A stretch of 29,157 bases of DNA from Catenaria anguillulae PL171 (GCA_002102555.1 MCFL01000292.1:1-29157), one strand, 5' to 3'. Positions 10,221 to 22,206 are shown, numbered from the stretch's first letter. Notes: generated by a model not told the origin, from the letters alone. A program made the numbers and translations.

Positions 10221-10299
10221 TGCGAAATGTGCATGAGCTACTCGTTGGCTTGGTTGCACACATTGGATCGATCCATTCCTCCTCTTCCTGCAGCTGGCC
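10221..10299. promoter_or_regulatory. Short bidirectional promoter, CapZ alpha / 471-residue protein
   Basis: The two start codons point away from each other with only 79 bases between them, so one nucleosome-free region must serve both. No clear TATA element is present. A CT-rich tract and a CAGCTG box lie just before the + strand start. Confidence 0.5.
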
Positions 10300-11938
10300 A
10301 TGGCAGACGACGGCTGGGGCCACAGTCCGGTCGCGGTGGCCAAGCGATGGAACGGAAAACGTGATTATCATGACAAATGGCCCAAAATGAAGGCGGCCGC
10401 CAAGCGCCTACAGCCCCATGGACAGCTCGCAGACATTGTGCACTCGATCCACCACAATGCCGACCGCATCATTGCACTCGCCGCCCGCGATTCGCAGCTC
10501 GACGCCCAAGTTGCCGACCTCGCCGCACTCTCGCGACTCCTCTTCCGCCTCCGAGCCCTCGACTCGCATCAGAAGCCCATGGTCTATGCCGAGCCAGTCT
10601 TGTTGCCGTCGCCGCACGTCGGTGGGAGTGCGATGCAGCCGTTCCTGAGGTGCTTCTTGCACGTTGGCGGTGTTGACGGCACAACGCACCAGCGTCTCCA
10701 TCCTCTCAGAACCCATGGTGGCGGCGAATCAAGCTGTATTCCGTTGGACGGGATCGAGGTCGAACGACATCGGCTTGCTGGTAATGACCCAAATCATATT
10801 CATGCACGACAAACAATGACCACTAGGGCAGTCAATGACTCATTCTCTTACTTATCTTCCATGGACAGTTTCGGTTCAAATGCAACCGCATTTTGCCCAC
10901 ACCAACCACACAGAGTCGAGTCCTCAGAGATCTTGGCGAATAGCGCACACAGTGTCCTTCAGCTCTGCACAGCATCTTGGTGACGGCACTTGGTACTGCC
11001 CTTTCTTTCCGCTGTCTGACCCGGGCGAGCGGTATTGATGGCTGAATTCTCGGACATTTCAGGGCATGCGACATTCCACTCGATCTGCAAACCACCCGTC
11101 TTCCTCTACGAGCCTCAGTGGCCCTCGTGTTTTTGCTTCCATCGGATGGCACATTGGTCACGCTACCCATTCCCATTGCCGATGCTGTCATTGATCTACT
11201 CCATTTCGCATCAAGCTCACCCTTGCGATTGCTCGCACCATTCCAAGGCATTGGATTGCCATTGGATGTGGTCGAGCAACACATTGCCGAGTCATTTTCT
11301 GAAGTGCGCCCGTTTTTGTCTCTTCTTGATCCCATTTGGTTCTCACGTGCGCTGTTCGTTCATGCCAGAAATCATTTACTCCGGCGCCAGAACCCCCACC
11401 ACCCATTCCATTTCGCGGCACACTGCATCTGCGCATGACACAGACTACCCGATCATCCTTCTTTTCGCTCCTCTTCACCGACAGCGCGCAAGGCTCGTCA
11501 CTCATCACCTCGGCCGACAAGCTCGCTTGCTATCTTCCAAACCCAGCGGGGGCCGATCGTGAGCCCGTCCACGTCTCGCTCTACTTGTCGCCCGTTGCAT
11601 CACCAAACCATGCACCTACATCGGATCAGTTGGACGCGTCTTTATCGACAGCCGGGTTGCACAATGTCACCTTGACCGTCACTGCGCCAGTGCATGCCGC
11701 GGTGGTCGCTGTGAAGCGCGCCGTGGTTTCGAGGGTTGTGGAATGGATGGGCGGTGACGACGACGAGGTCGAGTGGAAAGTGCCGAGGTTGCAAGGAATG
11801 GCTGTGGAAATCGAACTGGATCGATTGGCAAGGGAAGGAAGCAATTCGCAGCAACACGGGCAAGTGGTGACCTTGGCTAGTGTGGTTGAAGAGTGGGTTG
11901 GACCGATTGTGGTGCGAGGGCCAGAGGACGACGAGTGA
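10300..11938 (+). CDS. Hypothetical 471-residue protein, four exons
   Basis: I do not recognise this protein. Exons 10300-10780, 10869-10992, 11063-11303 and 11369-11938 join in frame across introns of 88, 70 and 65 bases. Their ends are GTAATG...GACAG, GTACTG...TTTCAG and GTGCGC...GCCAG. The first intron has a good pyrimidine tract, and each junction phase agrees. The N-terminal third is helical, with a run (QLADIVHSIHHNADRII, ALSRLLFRLRALD) that could form a coiled coil. The middle and C-terminal parts look like beta-rich domains (SVALVFLLPSDGTLVTLPIPI; LHNVTLTVTAPVHAAVVAV). The C-terminus is acidic (RGPEDDE). There is no signal peptide or membrane segment. Exon 1 beyond residue 105 is less certainly coding. 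The only context clue is the promoter shared with CapZ alpha. Confidence 0.65.
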
Positions 11939-12168
11939 TAGCTTTTCTTTCTTTTGCATTCCTATGATGCAACAAGTATATTATAAGGAGATTCCAAGTT
12001 GACGAATAGATCTGGCAATCAGGCAAATAAGAGCATCCGTCATCTCGCCCTGTCCCTCGAGGACTGGCGCCAGAAACAAGAATGGAAATACCAAAATGAG
12101 CGTTCCGCCAACGAGCGCCAACTCACGACTTGACTTTCTGCGACCTCAACTCGTCCTCATTTTTCTAC

Positions 12169-15100
12169 TTACTTGCGTCCACGGCGAGCGTTCTTGCGCT
12201 GCTGCCGAGCCTTCTGTCGAGCATCCCGCTTTGCCTTTGCTGCATTCCTGCGAGCGACCCGCTTATCATTGGCCGCCTTCCTACGCGCATCTCGCTTGGC
12301 CTTTCTAGCATTCCTCTTGGCCATCCGCCTAGCCTTTGCCGCGTTGCGTCTCGCAACTCGCTTTTCCTTCCTCGACTGTGGCCGCGCGATTTCTGGCAAG
12401 GGCTCGCCCGGCATGATTGCCTTGCCCACCACTTTGATGGCGCGCTGGATCCGCTTCTGAACCTTGCCATGCAGCTTGTTCAGCCGCTTGACCTGCCGCT
12501 CAATCTTGTTCACCTGCGCTTCACTCTGCTCGCCCGCCTGCTCGCGCTGCGTTGCCAATTGCTTGCCACTGGCATCGTGCCACAACTTGGTTTCAGCAAC
12601 CACACGGCCCAGACGAACGCGCACGCGAATCTGCCCCGCGGCGTTCCCACGCTTGAGGAAACCACCGCGAACACGGCGTCCGTCGCGAATGATGGCGTTC
12701 ACCTTGCGCACGAGCTGCTTGTGGCCGCGCGGACCCAGAGCAACCGTCAACTTGACTTGCTTTGCTGACGCGCGCTGCTTGCCAGACGATTTGGGTGGAC
12801 GACGGAATAGTGCCGTCCCGCTGACACGCTGCGTGGCCATTTCGAGCTCCTTGCGAATGCGCTCAATGGCCTCCTCACTTGCCTTGACCTCAGTACTACC
12901 CGGCCCCTCTTTGGCCCTGCGCCGCAAGTCCGTGACAAAGGCTTTCACGTTGGCTTGCACCGCCCTCGCGCGAGACCGAACTTCAATCAATTTCGCCTGC
13001 CGACTGGCTCGCTGCGCCGTCAACAAGGACCGCTTGCTCTGCACCTCGGCGATTTCGACTTCCCTCCTGGCCTTGTCCTCGTCCGACCCAACCTTGTTGG
13101 CCTCCCTGAGGGACGACATTTGGTAATCGAGCGCGTTCAACTTCTCGAGCTGCCTGCGGTCCTGTGCCGCGTGCTTGGCCTCATACCTTGCAAGCTGCAG
13201 GCCGACCTTGCGCAGCGCCTCGTGCAAGGACATGACGGCAAGCCGCACTTGGTCTGCGCGTGCTTGGCGGCCTTGCACAAGGTCATTGACGAGTTGCACG
13301 AGCCGCTCGTCCTGTTGCTTGAGCTCGGCCTTGACTTGCTTGTGGTCGCGCTTGACTTGCACCGCGAGCTTGGCAATCATGTTCTTCAGGTCGGACGACG
13401 ACTTGACACCATTGTTGCGGCGGCCGCGGCCACGGCGAGACCGACCGGCGTATTTGCGAACAAGTTGACGGCTCTTGGCTTGCAATTCGCGCACGCGGGC
13501 AATAAATTGCTTGGCAACGCGCTTGGCCATGCCCCGGTTCTTGTTCTTGCGTGCTTCCTTGACATCCCTTTGATACGCACGAGTCAACTTTTCGAGCTCA
13601 TCGCGCCACTTGCGTGCCTCTTGCGCGCCTTTGATATCGCCACGCCGCTGTGCCCGCGAAAGCGCCTGGCGCAGCGACTTACCAATCGACCGCAAGTTGC
13701 CTCCTTTACGTGCTCCACGGCGGCCACGACGACGCGAGCTACGGCGCTCGTCACGTTCATCCACCACCTCGACATCCCTCTCATCGTACACGGCATCAAA
13801 CCTGCCATCCGCCGACACGGCATGTTCGCGCTCAGCATCTTGCACACTGACGGCCCGAAAGCTAAACTTTGAATCGCCAAACAGCTCGCGCTCAATGCCG
13901 CGGAGCACATCGGCAACCACCTCAAACGTTTCGCGCTCATCCACATCCTTGTCGTCAGCATTGCGATCGTCACGCTCGCGTTTGGTTCTCCTCGGCAAGG
14001 GCACGCGAATCACAGGCCTGCCAACGCCCGGCCCTCCCGCGGGATTCCCGCCGCCAACACTATCCACGCCACGGACGTATCCTGGGGCGTACATGTCTGT
14101 GTTTTGCAAATTGTAATTGAGTGGCGAGCCAGTGGCGCCGGGCGGTGCGGGGCCTGCCGCCGAGGTGGGTGCGGGCCCTTGAATGGGCACAAATGCGGCA
14201 CCCGGACCGGTGGCCGGGTCGCCATCGCGCGAGTCAATGCCAGGCAAGTAGCCTGGCGGGCGAAGGTCGACCGGGTTGGATGACACGCGACGTGGTTGGA
14301 TGGGCGACGGGTCGGCCGGGTTTGTGGGTGACGCGGGGGGCGCCGATGAGGCAGACGCAGATGCAGGGACCACGGGCACGTTGGGCACGATCGAGTTGAA
14401 GTTGATGGGCGTGGCCGTTGTGGCCGTTGTAATTGTTGTGGTCTCGGTCGTGCTGGCCGTTGTCGATGTAGTGGTCGTGGAGGTCGAAGACACCACCGAC
14501 GACGATTGCTGGCCCACGACTGGCACTTGTTGCTGGGGCACAATGGGCGCCTGCGGCGGCGGCGCCGGAGCAGGCGCACCGACAATGTTTGGTGTTCCCA
14601 CATCGGGACCGTCCATTGGATTGGTACCCGATTGCGTGTCGCCCTCGATCCAATCCATGGGCATAAAGTCCGTGTCGCGCTTTTGAACCCTTGGTGCAGC
14701 GGCAGCGGGACCGGCCGTAGGCGCGGGGGCACCTGCTTGTGTCGGAACCGTTGTGGCGGCAGCACTGGAAGTGCCGGTGGTGACGGTAGCGCCGGGCTGG
14801 AGGAAGTTTTGCAGGAAGGGGATGATGCCACCAGCACCTGCAGAGGCGGTTGTGGTGGCGGAACCGGTTGATGACGGGGCCGAGGAGAGGCTACTCAATG
14901 ACGATGAAGCAGGCACGACCACCGAGCTGCTGCTGGACGACACTTGAGTTGTTGACGCGACATTGATCAATGACGAAGACGTCAAGGAAGTCGTGGCAAC
15001 CGCGGTCGACGAAGACGACGCAGTCGCCGTGTCTACCACGGGTGCGGGGGAATTGACTGCTTGGAAGTCGGCGTTCACGTTGGCGTCTTTACGAATGATA

Positions 15101-15371
15101 CGGCCGTCTTTCCATTGTTAACATGTTGATTCAACAATGGAACGCGTCGAATTGCACGATAAAAAAAATATAGTGACAACTTACCACTGGCGGCATACAC
15201 CTCCTCGGCATTATCCGATCCGCTCGCGGCCGCACGCTTGTTCCACGATGGCACTGCCCACGGATCAGCATGAACGGCATGGATGACAATAGCAGAAAAG
15301 GCGAGCAACGACAGCAGCGTGAGCACGCGCCCAGACCGCTTGGGCGAAGCAGATGGTCGAGGCGTTCCCAT
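12169..15371 (-). CDS. Large secreted Ser/Thr-rich protein with a very basic coiled-coil C-terminal half, unknown function
   Basis: I do not recognise a family. Exon 1 (15185-15371) encodes a signal peptide (RVLTLLSLLAFSAIVIHAVHA). A 98-base intron (GTAAGT...AAAG) leads into exon 2 (12169-15086), giving 1034 residues. About 80-190 and 250-320 are Ser/Thr/Pro/Ala-rich, as in O-glycosylated mucin-like regions. Three diverged 30-residue repeats start near residues 200, 334 and 391. The first directly follows a KR pair that a Kex2-type protease could cut, and others lie near RR or RRTKR. From about 430 onward the chain is rich in Arg and Lys (RRSSRRRGRRGARKGG), with heptad-like helices near 600-850, and ends in an Ala/Arg/Lys-rich tail. 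It could be an adhesive, matrix or polyanion-binding secreted protein. The function is inference only. Confidence 0.75.
14008..14676 (-). repeat. Three diverged 30-residue repeats inside the secreted protein
   Basis: Copies lie at about 14676-14584, 14274-14179 and 14103-14008 (minus strand). They share a pattern: [DN]-x-D, then a proline, an aromatic (W/Y), G-[ID], acidic residues, G-x-[ND]-P, G-P-[DG]-V-G and P-x-[IV]. Examples of the shared core are WIEGDTQSGTNP, YLPGIDSRDGDP and YVRGVDSVGGGNP. Low-complexity Ser/Thr/Pro linkers separate them. Confidence 0.6.
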
Positions 15372-16117
15372 GGCGGCGCGATCAGCGAAGGGCAGTTGAC
15401 GTGAGGGGTATCGGCCAGGAACGTTGTTTGCAGAGGGTCGCAGAATGCCTTGGTCACGGAGTGGTCGGCAAGGCCAGGTTGAGTCGGGAATTAATGAAGC
15501 TGGGCAGGAGAAGACCGTCCAGCCAAGTCTGGAAGGAGGAGTGGTGGGCGTGCTTTCAAGTTCCGATCGATCCTGTTGCTTCTGGCTCCTTTTTCGGTTC
15601 GCTTCGCTTCCCGATAAATACAGGCGAAGGGAGGAGAATCGAGAACGGCGCTTTTTTTTATGATGCTGTTGCTGTTGTTAAATAAAAAATAAAAAAATAA
15701 ATACATACCCCACGCTTCTTCGCAAAAGCAGTGTTCGCGAGCTCTTCGATCACTCACATGTCCGCACTCCGCACTTGACGATTTTGCCCTTTTTCCGTGT
15801 GAATGTCATACGGTGACTCCAAATCCGTCCAAAACGCCAAGATGCAGGCTGTGAGTGCAAGTTGCCATACCAACGATGGCCGTGGACTTGACACCTTCAA
15901 GTTGGCGACAGGATGATATCTGGTTGTTGGTCCATCAATCCAGACGCGACACGATGACTCCTCGCCGACGTGATCATCCTCCCGTCAACGTCCACATAAA
16001 AACATAGATGATGACATGTCACCAACAGCCATGCAGCAAACAGTTCTTCTCTTTCAAATTTGAATGCCACGGCTTTCATATGAATCCTTGTCGACTTTCC
16101 CGCAACGGAACCCAGTC
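15372..16117. other. Divergent intergenic region before the secreted-protein gene and ASADH
   Basis: No gene is visible. The region contains an AT-rich island at about 15651-15706 (T8, then AAATAAAAAATAAAAAAATA), unusual in this GC-rich window and possibly a nucleosome-depleted element. Two TGACTC cores lie toward the dehydrogenase gene and are listed separately. An ATG at 16064 is in frame with the dehydrogenase. Confidence 0.5.
15814..15960 (+). promoter_or_regulatory. Two Gcn4/bZIP-type TGACTC cores upstream of ASADH
   Basis: GTGACTCC at 15813-15820 and ATGACTCC at 15954-15961 contain the RTGACTC core bound by Gcn4-type bZIP factors. They lie about 300 and 160 bases upstream of the start at 16118. 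In yeasts this pathway is under general amino-acid control. That these sites work here is inference. Confidence 0.4.
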
Positions 16118-17323
16118 ATGTCCACAGCGTCCACCACAGCCGCCGCCGCCCCCGCCACTCCCAGCGGCCGCAAACTGAAAGCAGCCATCCTGGGCGCCAC
16201 CGGCACCGTTGGCCAACGGTTCCTGACCCTACTGGCCGCCCACCCCTTCTTCACGGTCCATGCCGTGTGCGCCTCGCCACGTTCGGCCGGCAAACCCTAC
16301 GCCGAAGCCGCCAACTGGAAACTTGCCGGCGACGTGCCCGAGGGCATGTCAAGCCTCATTGTCGAGCCGTGCACGGTTGTCCCCGGGTCGCGCTTGGCCG
16401 AATGCGACGTTGCGTTTTCGGGGCTCGACTCGTCGGTCGCCACCGACGTCGAAGCACACATTGCCCTTGCTGGCATTCCTGTGTTTTCAAATGCGAAAAA
16501 CTTTCGCATGCACCCTCATGTCCCGCTGGTGGTGCCGACGGCCAATGCCGACCAGCTCGCGCCCATGGTCCGCGCCCAGCTTGATCGCGGCGCACATTCC
16601 ATCTTTGCCAAAGACGCCGCGTCGCCTCCTGCTCAACCGAAAGCGGGTGGATACATTGTGACAAACTCCAACTGCTCGACCACCGGTCTGGCCGTCATCA
16701 TGCGCCCGCTCATTGACACGTTTGGCCCCATTGACCAAATGTCGGTCGTGACGCTGCAGGCCGTGTCTGGCGCTGGCTACCCAGGCCTGCCCGTCCTTGA
16801 TGTGTTTGACAATGTGGTCCCCTATATTGGCGGCGAAGAGGACAAGCTCGAAACGGAACCGCACAAGATCCTGGGCAAGGTGGATGCAGCCACGGGCAAG
16901 CTCACACACATCCACCAAAGCGACATGAAGGTCACTGCCGCGTGCAATCGCGTGCCCGTACTCGACGGCCACACGCTCAACATTTCGCTGCGATTCAAGA
17001 ACCGCGACGCCGTCCCAACCCCGGACCAGATTGCAAGCGTCTTGGCCGCGTACACCCCGCCGCCCGCGGACGTGTTGAGCAAGTGCCCGAGCTGTCCTGC
17101 GCACGCCATTCATGTGGCGAGCCAATCGGACCGCCCGCAGCCCAGGCTCGATCGCGACCGCGGTCAGGGCATGACGGTGACGGTTGGCCGCATTCGCGAG
17201 TGTGCCCTGTTGGACATCAAGCTGGTCACTTTGACGCACAACACGGTGCTTGGGGCTGCGGGCAGTTCGTTGTTGAACGCTGAAGTGGCCTACGTGCAGG
17301 GTTTGTTGAAGGCAAGGGATTAG
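16118..17323 (+). CDS. HOM2: Aspartate-semialdehyde dehydrogenase
   Basis: It reduces aspartyl phosphate to aspartate semialdehyde with NADPH, the step feeding threonine, methionine and (in some fungi) lysine synthesis. The gene is a single exon of 401 residues. The nucleotide-binding motif GATGTVGQRF is at 26-35. The active-site cysteine is Cys186 in SNCSTTG, the catalytic His285 sits in DGHT, and the family signatures SGAGYPGLP, YIGGEEDK, RFKNR, DRPQPRLDRDRGQG and HNTVLGAAGSS all follow in order. It is about 35 residues longer than yeast Hom2, mostly from an Ala/Thr/Ser/Pro N-terminal leader. An upstream in-frame ATG at 16064 would add 18 residues (MPRLSYESLSTFPQRNPV). I chose 16118 because the added part lies outside the conserved region. 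Confidence 0.95.
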   Translation: MSTASTTAAAAPATPSGRKLKAAILGATGTVGQRFLTLLAAHPFFTVHAVCASPRSAGKPYAEAANWKLAGDVPEGMSSLIVEPCTVVPGSRLAECDVAFSGLDSSVATDVEAHIALAGIPVFSNAKNFRMHPHVPLVVPTANADQLAPMVRAQLDRGAHSIFAKDAASPPAQPKAGGYIVTNSNCSTTGLAVIMRPLIDTFGPIDQMSVVTLQAVSGAGYPGLPVLDVFDNVVPYIGGEEDKLETEPHKILGKVDAATGKLTHIHQSDMKVTAACNRVPVLDGHTLNISLRFKNRDAVPTPDQIASVLAAYTPPPADVLSKCPSCPAHAIHVASQSDRPQPRLDRDRGQGMTVTVGRIRECALLDIKLVTLTHNTVLGAAGSSLLNAEVAYVQGLLKARD

Positions 17324-17743
17324 GGATTCAGTTGAGGTGTGCGGCATTATCAGTACTGGACCAACACAAGACCTGTTTTGGCCATCGTGATTGATTGGCA
17401 CAGTTTCACTGCTTTGAAATTTCGGCAAATGACTGTTGCGCGGAAAATTAACAAGCTTATGCAAGACCCGTGAGTGTTCTCCTTGACGCATTTCGGCAGG
17501 CTCATGTACTTGCGCATGTATCGCGTGCTTGATTTGGAGTAGTCGTACGAGGCGGCCTGTAACGTTGTTGTCATGGCGGTGAGCCATGAGGCACGTGGAA
17601 TGGCAGGGTTGTATTCTCAGACGCTTGGTAACGTATCACGTGCTTGCCAGTCGCGTCGCGTGTCCCGCTGTCGTTCTTTCTCAACCCCTGCGAAACCCGA
17701 ATCTCAGCTCCATCCATCTTTTTCATGAAACAATGGAGAATGT
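17324..17743. other. Intergenic stretch between ASADH and the JMJD6-like gene
   Basis: No confident gene. A minus-strand open frame at 17350-17574 reads MTTTLQAASYDYSKSS, then RYMRKYMSLPKCVKENT (74 residues). Its first 35 residues look protein-like, but it matches nothing I know. If real, it would be divergent from the JMJD6-like gene. Two CACGTG boxes lie at about 17594 and 17637. Confidence 0.35.
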
Positions 17744-19496
<1,753 letters not shown>

Positions 19497-19544
19497 AGAA
19501 AATGTGTTTGTGTGTATGTACAGAGCGATTCTAAACACTCAAGA

Positions 19545-20005
19545 TCAACAATCGAGGAAATCGGCAGCCATGAGCAACTCGAGGTAGATTTCAGGCGGGC
19601 CCATGTCGAATTCGGGGATCTCGACGCTTGAATTGGTGTATCGGACCTTGTAGTGGAGGTATTGGCACACCTTTTCAAGGACCACAGCCCTGTGACAAGT
19701 GGTAAGGTGTACTGGAGTGAGTCATTGTGGTTGTGGGAAGCAAATGTTGACAAAAGAAAGGATATCATGTGTACATACTTGATGTCCTTGAACTCAATGA
19801 CATTGTGATGCGATTCGGCAAAGCGAGCAGGCGAAGAGAGCATGGCTTTGATGGTGCCTGAGGCCATGGCGCACCGGCGATCGAGCACGAATTCAAAGCC
19901 GTCGGCAGAGACGAGCTTGACGTGGTCGGTCAAGTCGATGGGAACGGCGGTGGGGTTGGGATTGGGATTGGACGCGGAGGAGGCGGGCGGGGCGAGATCG
20001 GCCAT
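19545..20005 (-). CDS. ELC1: Elongin C (BTB/Skp1-fold adaptor), two exons
   Basis: Elongin C joins elongin A or SOCS-box proteins to cullin ubiquitin ligases, and also acts with Pol II. Exons 19779-20005 and 19545-19689, with an 89-base intron (GTATGT...CACAG), give 123 residues. The Skp1/BTB fold starts at [45 protein letters not shown] follows and, across the splice, [19 protein letters not shown]. The end is the family's typical [26 protein letters not shown] Pro/Asn-rich leader of about 20 residues precedes the fold. The gene ends 48 bases from the end of the JMJD6-like gene on the other strand, so the 3' untranslated regions probably overlap. Confidence 0.95.
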
Positions 20006-20281
20006 GATAAGAGGCGTAGTAATGGGCAATGCGGATGCTCAAAGTGGTGTTACAGTAACCGGGTGCAATAGCAGGCGGTGTATTGTGTCATTCACCTTAT
20101 TAGCGCTTCGTTGACATTGCGATGGATCGGCGGCCGCTCCTCCGAGTTAACATTGTTCAACACTTGGATCTTGCAAAATGGCTGCGATGCAAATTGGCCA
20201 CGGCCTCACATGTAGCTGTAATGATTGAAGCAATGGAATACTCTGCCTGAGCGCACTGCCAGACACACAGCAAACGCAGCA
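20006..20281. promoter_or_regulatory. Divergent promoter, elongin C / NDUFA12
   Basis: The two start codons face away from each other across 276 bases. No TATA element or other known site stands out. A NotI-type GCGGCCGC box lies near 20131. Confidence 0.4.
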
Positions 20282-20770
20282 ATGTCCTTCTCGCTTACCC
20301 GCCTCATCACCAACGTGGCCAAGGTCGGCCCCAAGGACGCCTGGCATCAGCTCATGATTCTCGGCGAAGTCAAGTCGGGCACTCTTGTCGGCACCGACCA
20401 CCACGGCAACCGCTACTACGAGAACCTCAACGAGCTCTGGCAGCGCGAGCGCTGGGTCGTCCCCGTCTCCAAGAAGTTCTGCCCGACCGACATTCCTGCC
20501 GAATGGTACTTCCGTCCACCATCGTCATCGCATTCCATCCAAGGATTTGATCCTCAACTCTGTATTTTCGTTGCACGTTCCAGGCACATGTGGATTCACA
20601 AGGTGGACTCGCGCACCCCGCAAGAGCTCGCCGACCAGCTCCCAAAGCACAAGTGGATTGCCCCCCATACCTCGTCCTTGACCGGCTCCATTGCCAACTA
20701 CAAGTCGTACGACACCACGCCAGAACCCAAGGTCGAGGCATGGACCCCAAAGCCCGCTTCCCGCTCGTAA
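20282..20770 (+). CDS. NDUFA12: Mitochondrial complex I accessory subunit NDUFA12 (B17.2), two exons
   Basis: This is an accessory subunit at the matrix arm of NADH:ubiquinone oxidoreductase. Exons 20282-20505 and 20584-20770 flank a 78-base intron (GTACTT...TCCAG) and give 136 residues, typical of the family. Landmarks are VGTDHHGNRYYEN (conserved GxDxxGNxYYE), RERWVVPVSKKF, DIPAEWHMWIHKVDSRTP (joined across the splice), PKHKWIAPHTSSLTGSIANYKSY and a C-terminal VEAWTPKP. Its presence means the organism keeps canonical complex I, unlike baker's yeast. The start at 20282 is preferred over an upstream in-frame ATG at 20225, whose extra residues are not family-like. Confidence 0.95.
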   Translation: MSFSLTRLITNVAKVGPKDAWHQLMILGEVKSGTLVGTDHHGNRYYENLNELWQRERWVVPVSKKFCPTDIPAEWYFRPPSSSHSIQGFDPQLCIFVARSRHMWIHKVDSRTPQELADQLPKHKWIAPHTSSLTGSIANYKSYDTTPEPKVEAWTPKPASRS

Positions 20771-21043
20771 ATCGTAGATTCCGCCCTGCCGCCGACGTCT
20801 CCTTCTTTCCCGTTTTCTCCTTTGTTTTTCAACCACCCACCCACCCTTAGCCAACCCCATGGATGCATTGATTATGCCAATTCGATTATGGTCTGATTGT
20901 CGACGCCAACATGTCTCTCTATTGATAATGGGACTTCCTGTCACCTGCATAGTCACTTTCCCGCTCGCGAGCAGGCACGATGACAAAGCGTGAAGGTGTC
21001 GAATAATGTATGGTACAAGGGAACAATCAATGAGCAACACATT

Positions 21044-22206
21044 TTACTCAAACTCCATCTCATCCTCATCCTCCTGCTCCCAATCCTTGAGCTTGGCGTC
21101 CATCATGAACCCATCATCTAGCACACCCCATGAGGACGAGCCACTGGCGGCCTGCTTGTCACCATTGCTCTTCTTTTCTGCAGCTGCAGACTCGGCCTCT
21201 TCGGATGGTGGCTCGCGGTTGAAGAGAACAGACTGGGTCTATCGAAACACACACAGCAGAATGCACATACCAATGAGCATGGAATAGCATCACGTGAAAA
21301 GAAAGTGAAAAGAATCAGCAGGGGCAACATAAACATACCTTGGGTTGGTTCCCACGACGCAAAATGTCCATGAATGTCGATTTGGCCGTCGACACAACCT
21401 TCTCCTTGGTGTCCATGGACGGAATCACAGACGTGTCCTTGGCCTTGACCACCTTGACCTTGTGCTGAGCTGCCCGCACAGCGTTGAACAGCTTGACCAC
21501 TACATTCCAACCTCAAAGTCAGCATTATCCACGGAACCAAGGTCATGACAGAGGTAACCTTGAAACATACCACCACGAGTCGCCACCTTTCGCAGCTTGC
21601 GCTCGTACTCCAAGTCAGCCGCCGACGGCAACACATGCTCCTTGGAGTAATCCAATTTGTGCTCGCGCGCCAAGATCTTGCGTGCCTTTTCCTCAATCTT
21701 TTCCTCTTCGAGCTTGCGCTCAATCGCAGTGCGCGAAAGGATGGGAGCGGTTGCGGATGCGCGCGGTTTGCTGGACAAAATGTCGGCAATGGCTTCGTTG
21801 AGTGGGCGTGTTGGCTTCTTTGCGGCTGTGACAAGGTGAAATAGGCGTGTGTGAGAGTTTGTCTCGCAGAAAACACAAAGAAAAATCACAGCCAATGGTG
21901 CAGGAGTTTACCTTTTCCCTTCTTCAACCGCGGCAGATCCTCGTCCTCCTCCTCGTCCTCCTCCCCTTCCCCTTCCGACATGCTCACGTCCTCATCATCA
22001 TCACTCTCGCCATCTTCGGAAAACTCGTCGTCCATCACTGCGTCGTCACTGTCGTTTTCGGCTCCAATCATGCCATTGAAATCGCCGTCACTATCGCTTG
22101 CTGAGCCTGCCTCTGATCCGCTTGCAACGGCAGGTGGGGCAGCGAGTGCGAACTCGCGCGCGGATTTTTTCGGCGCAAATGAGACGGAGAGTTTGGCTTT
22201 GCCCAT
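21044..22206 (-). CDS. RRP15: RRP15-like ribosomal RNA processing protein, four exons
   Basis: RRP15 is a nucleolar factor needed for pre-60S assembly and processing of 27S pre-rRNA. Exons 21912-22206, 21571-21825, 21339-21499 and 21044-21238 join across introns of 86, 71 and 100 bases (GTAAAC...CACAG, GTATGT...TGTAG, GTATGT...GATAG), giving 301 residues. The N-terminus carries a KxSVSFAPKK start and a long acidic stretch (about residues 40-90). The conserved RRP15 core is APILSRTAIERKLEEEKIEEKARKIL, then YERKLRKVATRGVVKLFNAVRAAQ, the last joined across exons 2 and 3. A C-terminal acidic tail (EQEDEDEMEFE) ends the protein. It lies just downstream of BMS1 on the same strand, with 284 bases between them. 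Confidence 0.9.
21290..21297. promoter_or_regulatory. TCACGTGA palindrome in RRP15 intron 3
   Basis: A perfect eight-base palindrome with a CACGTG E-box core, inside the third intron of RRP15. The same palindrome occurs upstream of RRP15 and of BMS1. Confidence 0.3.

Noticed and set aside
12130-13872. Several long + strand frames antisense to the secreted protein gene
   Set aside because: They mirror the Arg/Lys/Ala-rich codons of the minus-strand gene and have no start context, splice sites or recognisable motif.
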